IMG/VR virus record: IMGVR_UViG_3300035183_000281
Location: 1 to 38,259 of that record
Length of the DNA stretch: 38,259 nucleotides
Reading direction: 5' to 3' (one strand)
From: a virus
Below the pieces are notes generated by a model, which worked only from the letters and a program-made list of their open reading frames with translations, made no database searches and was not told the DNA's origin. The translations under genes and the position numbers were made by a program. Positions within the stretch are counted from its first letter, which is position 1. Every line of letters begins with the position of its first letter. This document shows positions 38,007 to 38,259 of this stretch, in pieces.

Positions 38007-38132
38007 GCCCAACGGTTATGCTTTACTGGCGGGGCGGTTCTAGCAAAGTATCATCGCCAGCCAGTACATCAGCGGGCGTGTTCCCGCTGACTTTCGGGGC
38101 AGTAGCCCCGTCCAGTGCAAGCGGTGTTGGGC
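38007..38132 (-). other. attC-like recombination site 3 (126 bp)
   Basis: Best-formed site: both ends are exact core consensus (GCCCAAC at 38007-38013 and GTTGGGC at 38126-38132). The arms ACTGGACGGGGC and GCCCCGCCAGT pair, with an extrahelical A (+38111, 15 nt from the core). The long central part has a secondary hairpin (AGCGGG/CCCGCT). The 3' end of the 77-aa gene lies inside. Confidence 0.85.
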
Positions 38133-38256
38133 GTATGTGACAAGTGCAAGACCAGAAATACCGCCTAGTTGCAACAACGATGGGGGTTTCGCATTCCTTG
38201 CAAACCCACACCCATTGCAGACCGATTGCTTTTGGTTTTACAAGGTTATTATTCAT
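38023..38256 (-). CDS. Cassette zinc-ribbon protein, 77 aa
   Basis: ATG 38256 (MNNNLVKPKAIGLQWVWVCK...). CKEC and SCTCH form a possible four-ligand zinc site in the first ~40 residues; the last ~35 residues are read through attC site 3. No Shine-Dalgarno, but in the circular form its ATG overlaps the preceding stop (ATGA), so translation would be coupled to the early-left operon. Function unknown. Confidence 0.65.
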   Translation of the reverse strand: MNNNLVKPKAIGLQWVWVCKECETPIVVATRRYFWSCTCHIRPTPLALDGATAPKVSGNTPADVLAGDDTLLEPPRQ

Positions 38257-38259
38257 ACG

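Noticed and set aside
37381-38259. CRISPR array
   Set aside because: The repeated palindromic units differ in sequence and spacing and pair internally like attC sites; there are no identical direct repeats with spacers.

Overview
The window looks like the complete genome of a temperate tailed phage (siphovirus type: tape measure, no contractile sheath seen) that probably lives as a circular phage-plasmid. The two window ends join in frame: the minus-strand ORF running off base 1 would end at the last bases of the window with the same 4-nt ATGA stop/start overlap used at many other gene junctions here. The sequence is GC-rich, uses Shine-Dalgarno starts (GGAGG/AGGAG), and carries short REP-like palindromes plus a DUF4236/Excalibur surface protein of a kind I associate with Chloroflexota (Anaerolineae). 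The host assignment is an inference.

Layout. Almost everything is on the minus strand and is read right to left. (1) 37.1-36.3 kb: membrane/holin-like proteins, then a GH25 endolysin, an SH3 protein and a 55-codon membrane micro-gene. (2) 34.3-25.4 kb: TerS, TerL, a fused prohead protease + scaffold + major capsid protein, head-tail connectors, portal, gp7-like protein and tail terminator. (3) 25.4-16.6 kb: tail tube, tail assembly chaperone with a probable +1 frameshift, tape measure, distal tail protein, a 1100-aa hub/adhesin and a 691-aa tail fibre. (4) 16.5-13.4 kb is the only plus-strand block, a lysogeny operon: repressor, membrane protein, DUF4236/Excalibur protein, large serine recombinase. 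(5) 13.3-6.4 kb: a Cro-like regulator, small genes, a tyrosine recombinase, DnaG-type primase, a wrecked C5 methyltransferase and a helicase/ATPase. (6) 6.4-1.6 kb: iteron- and AT-rich origin candidate, small membrane proteins, and a ParM-like actin with a ParR-like adaptor. (7) 1.5-0 kb and across the junction to 37.4 kb: an early operon of very small genes that runs into an array of integron-type cassettes.

Most notable: 37.45-38.26 kb contains three attC-like recombination sites. Each has GCCCAAY/GGCTAAC and GTTGGGC/GTTAGCC ends, an imperfect stem, and an extrahelical base exactly 15 nt from the right core. Two sites overlap the 3' end of a small ORF, and the third follows an ORF-less element that looks like a tRNA(Leu) with an expanded anticodon region. 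No integron integrase is recognisable, so this would be a CALIN-type cassette cluster (attC sites without integrase) in a phage genome.

Regulation. Three minus-strand promoters share TCTTGACA-N17/18-TAAA-type elements followed by TTAG/CTAA operator-like half-sites: before the regulator operon, the early-left operon and the late operon. This suggests one repressor regulon. An intrinsic terminator sits between the late promoter and the first late gene, suggesting antitermination.
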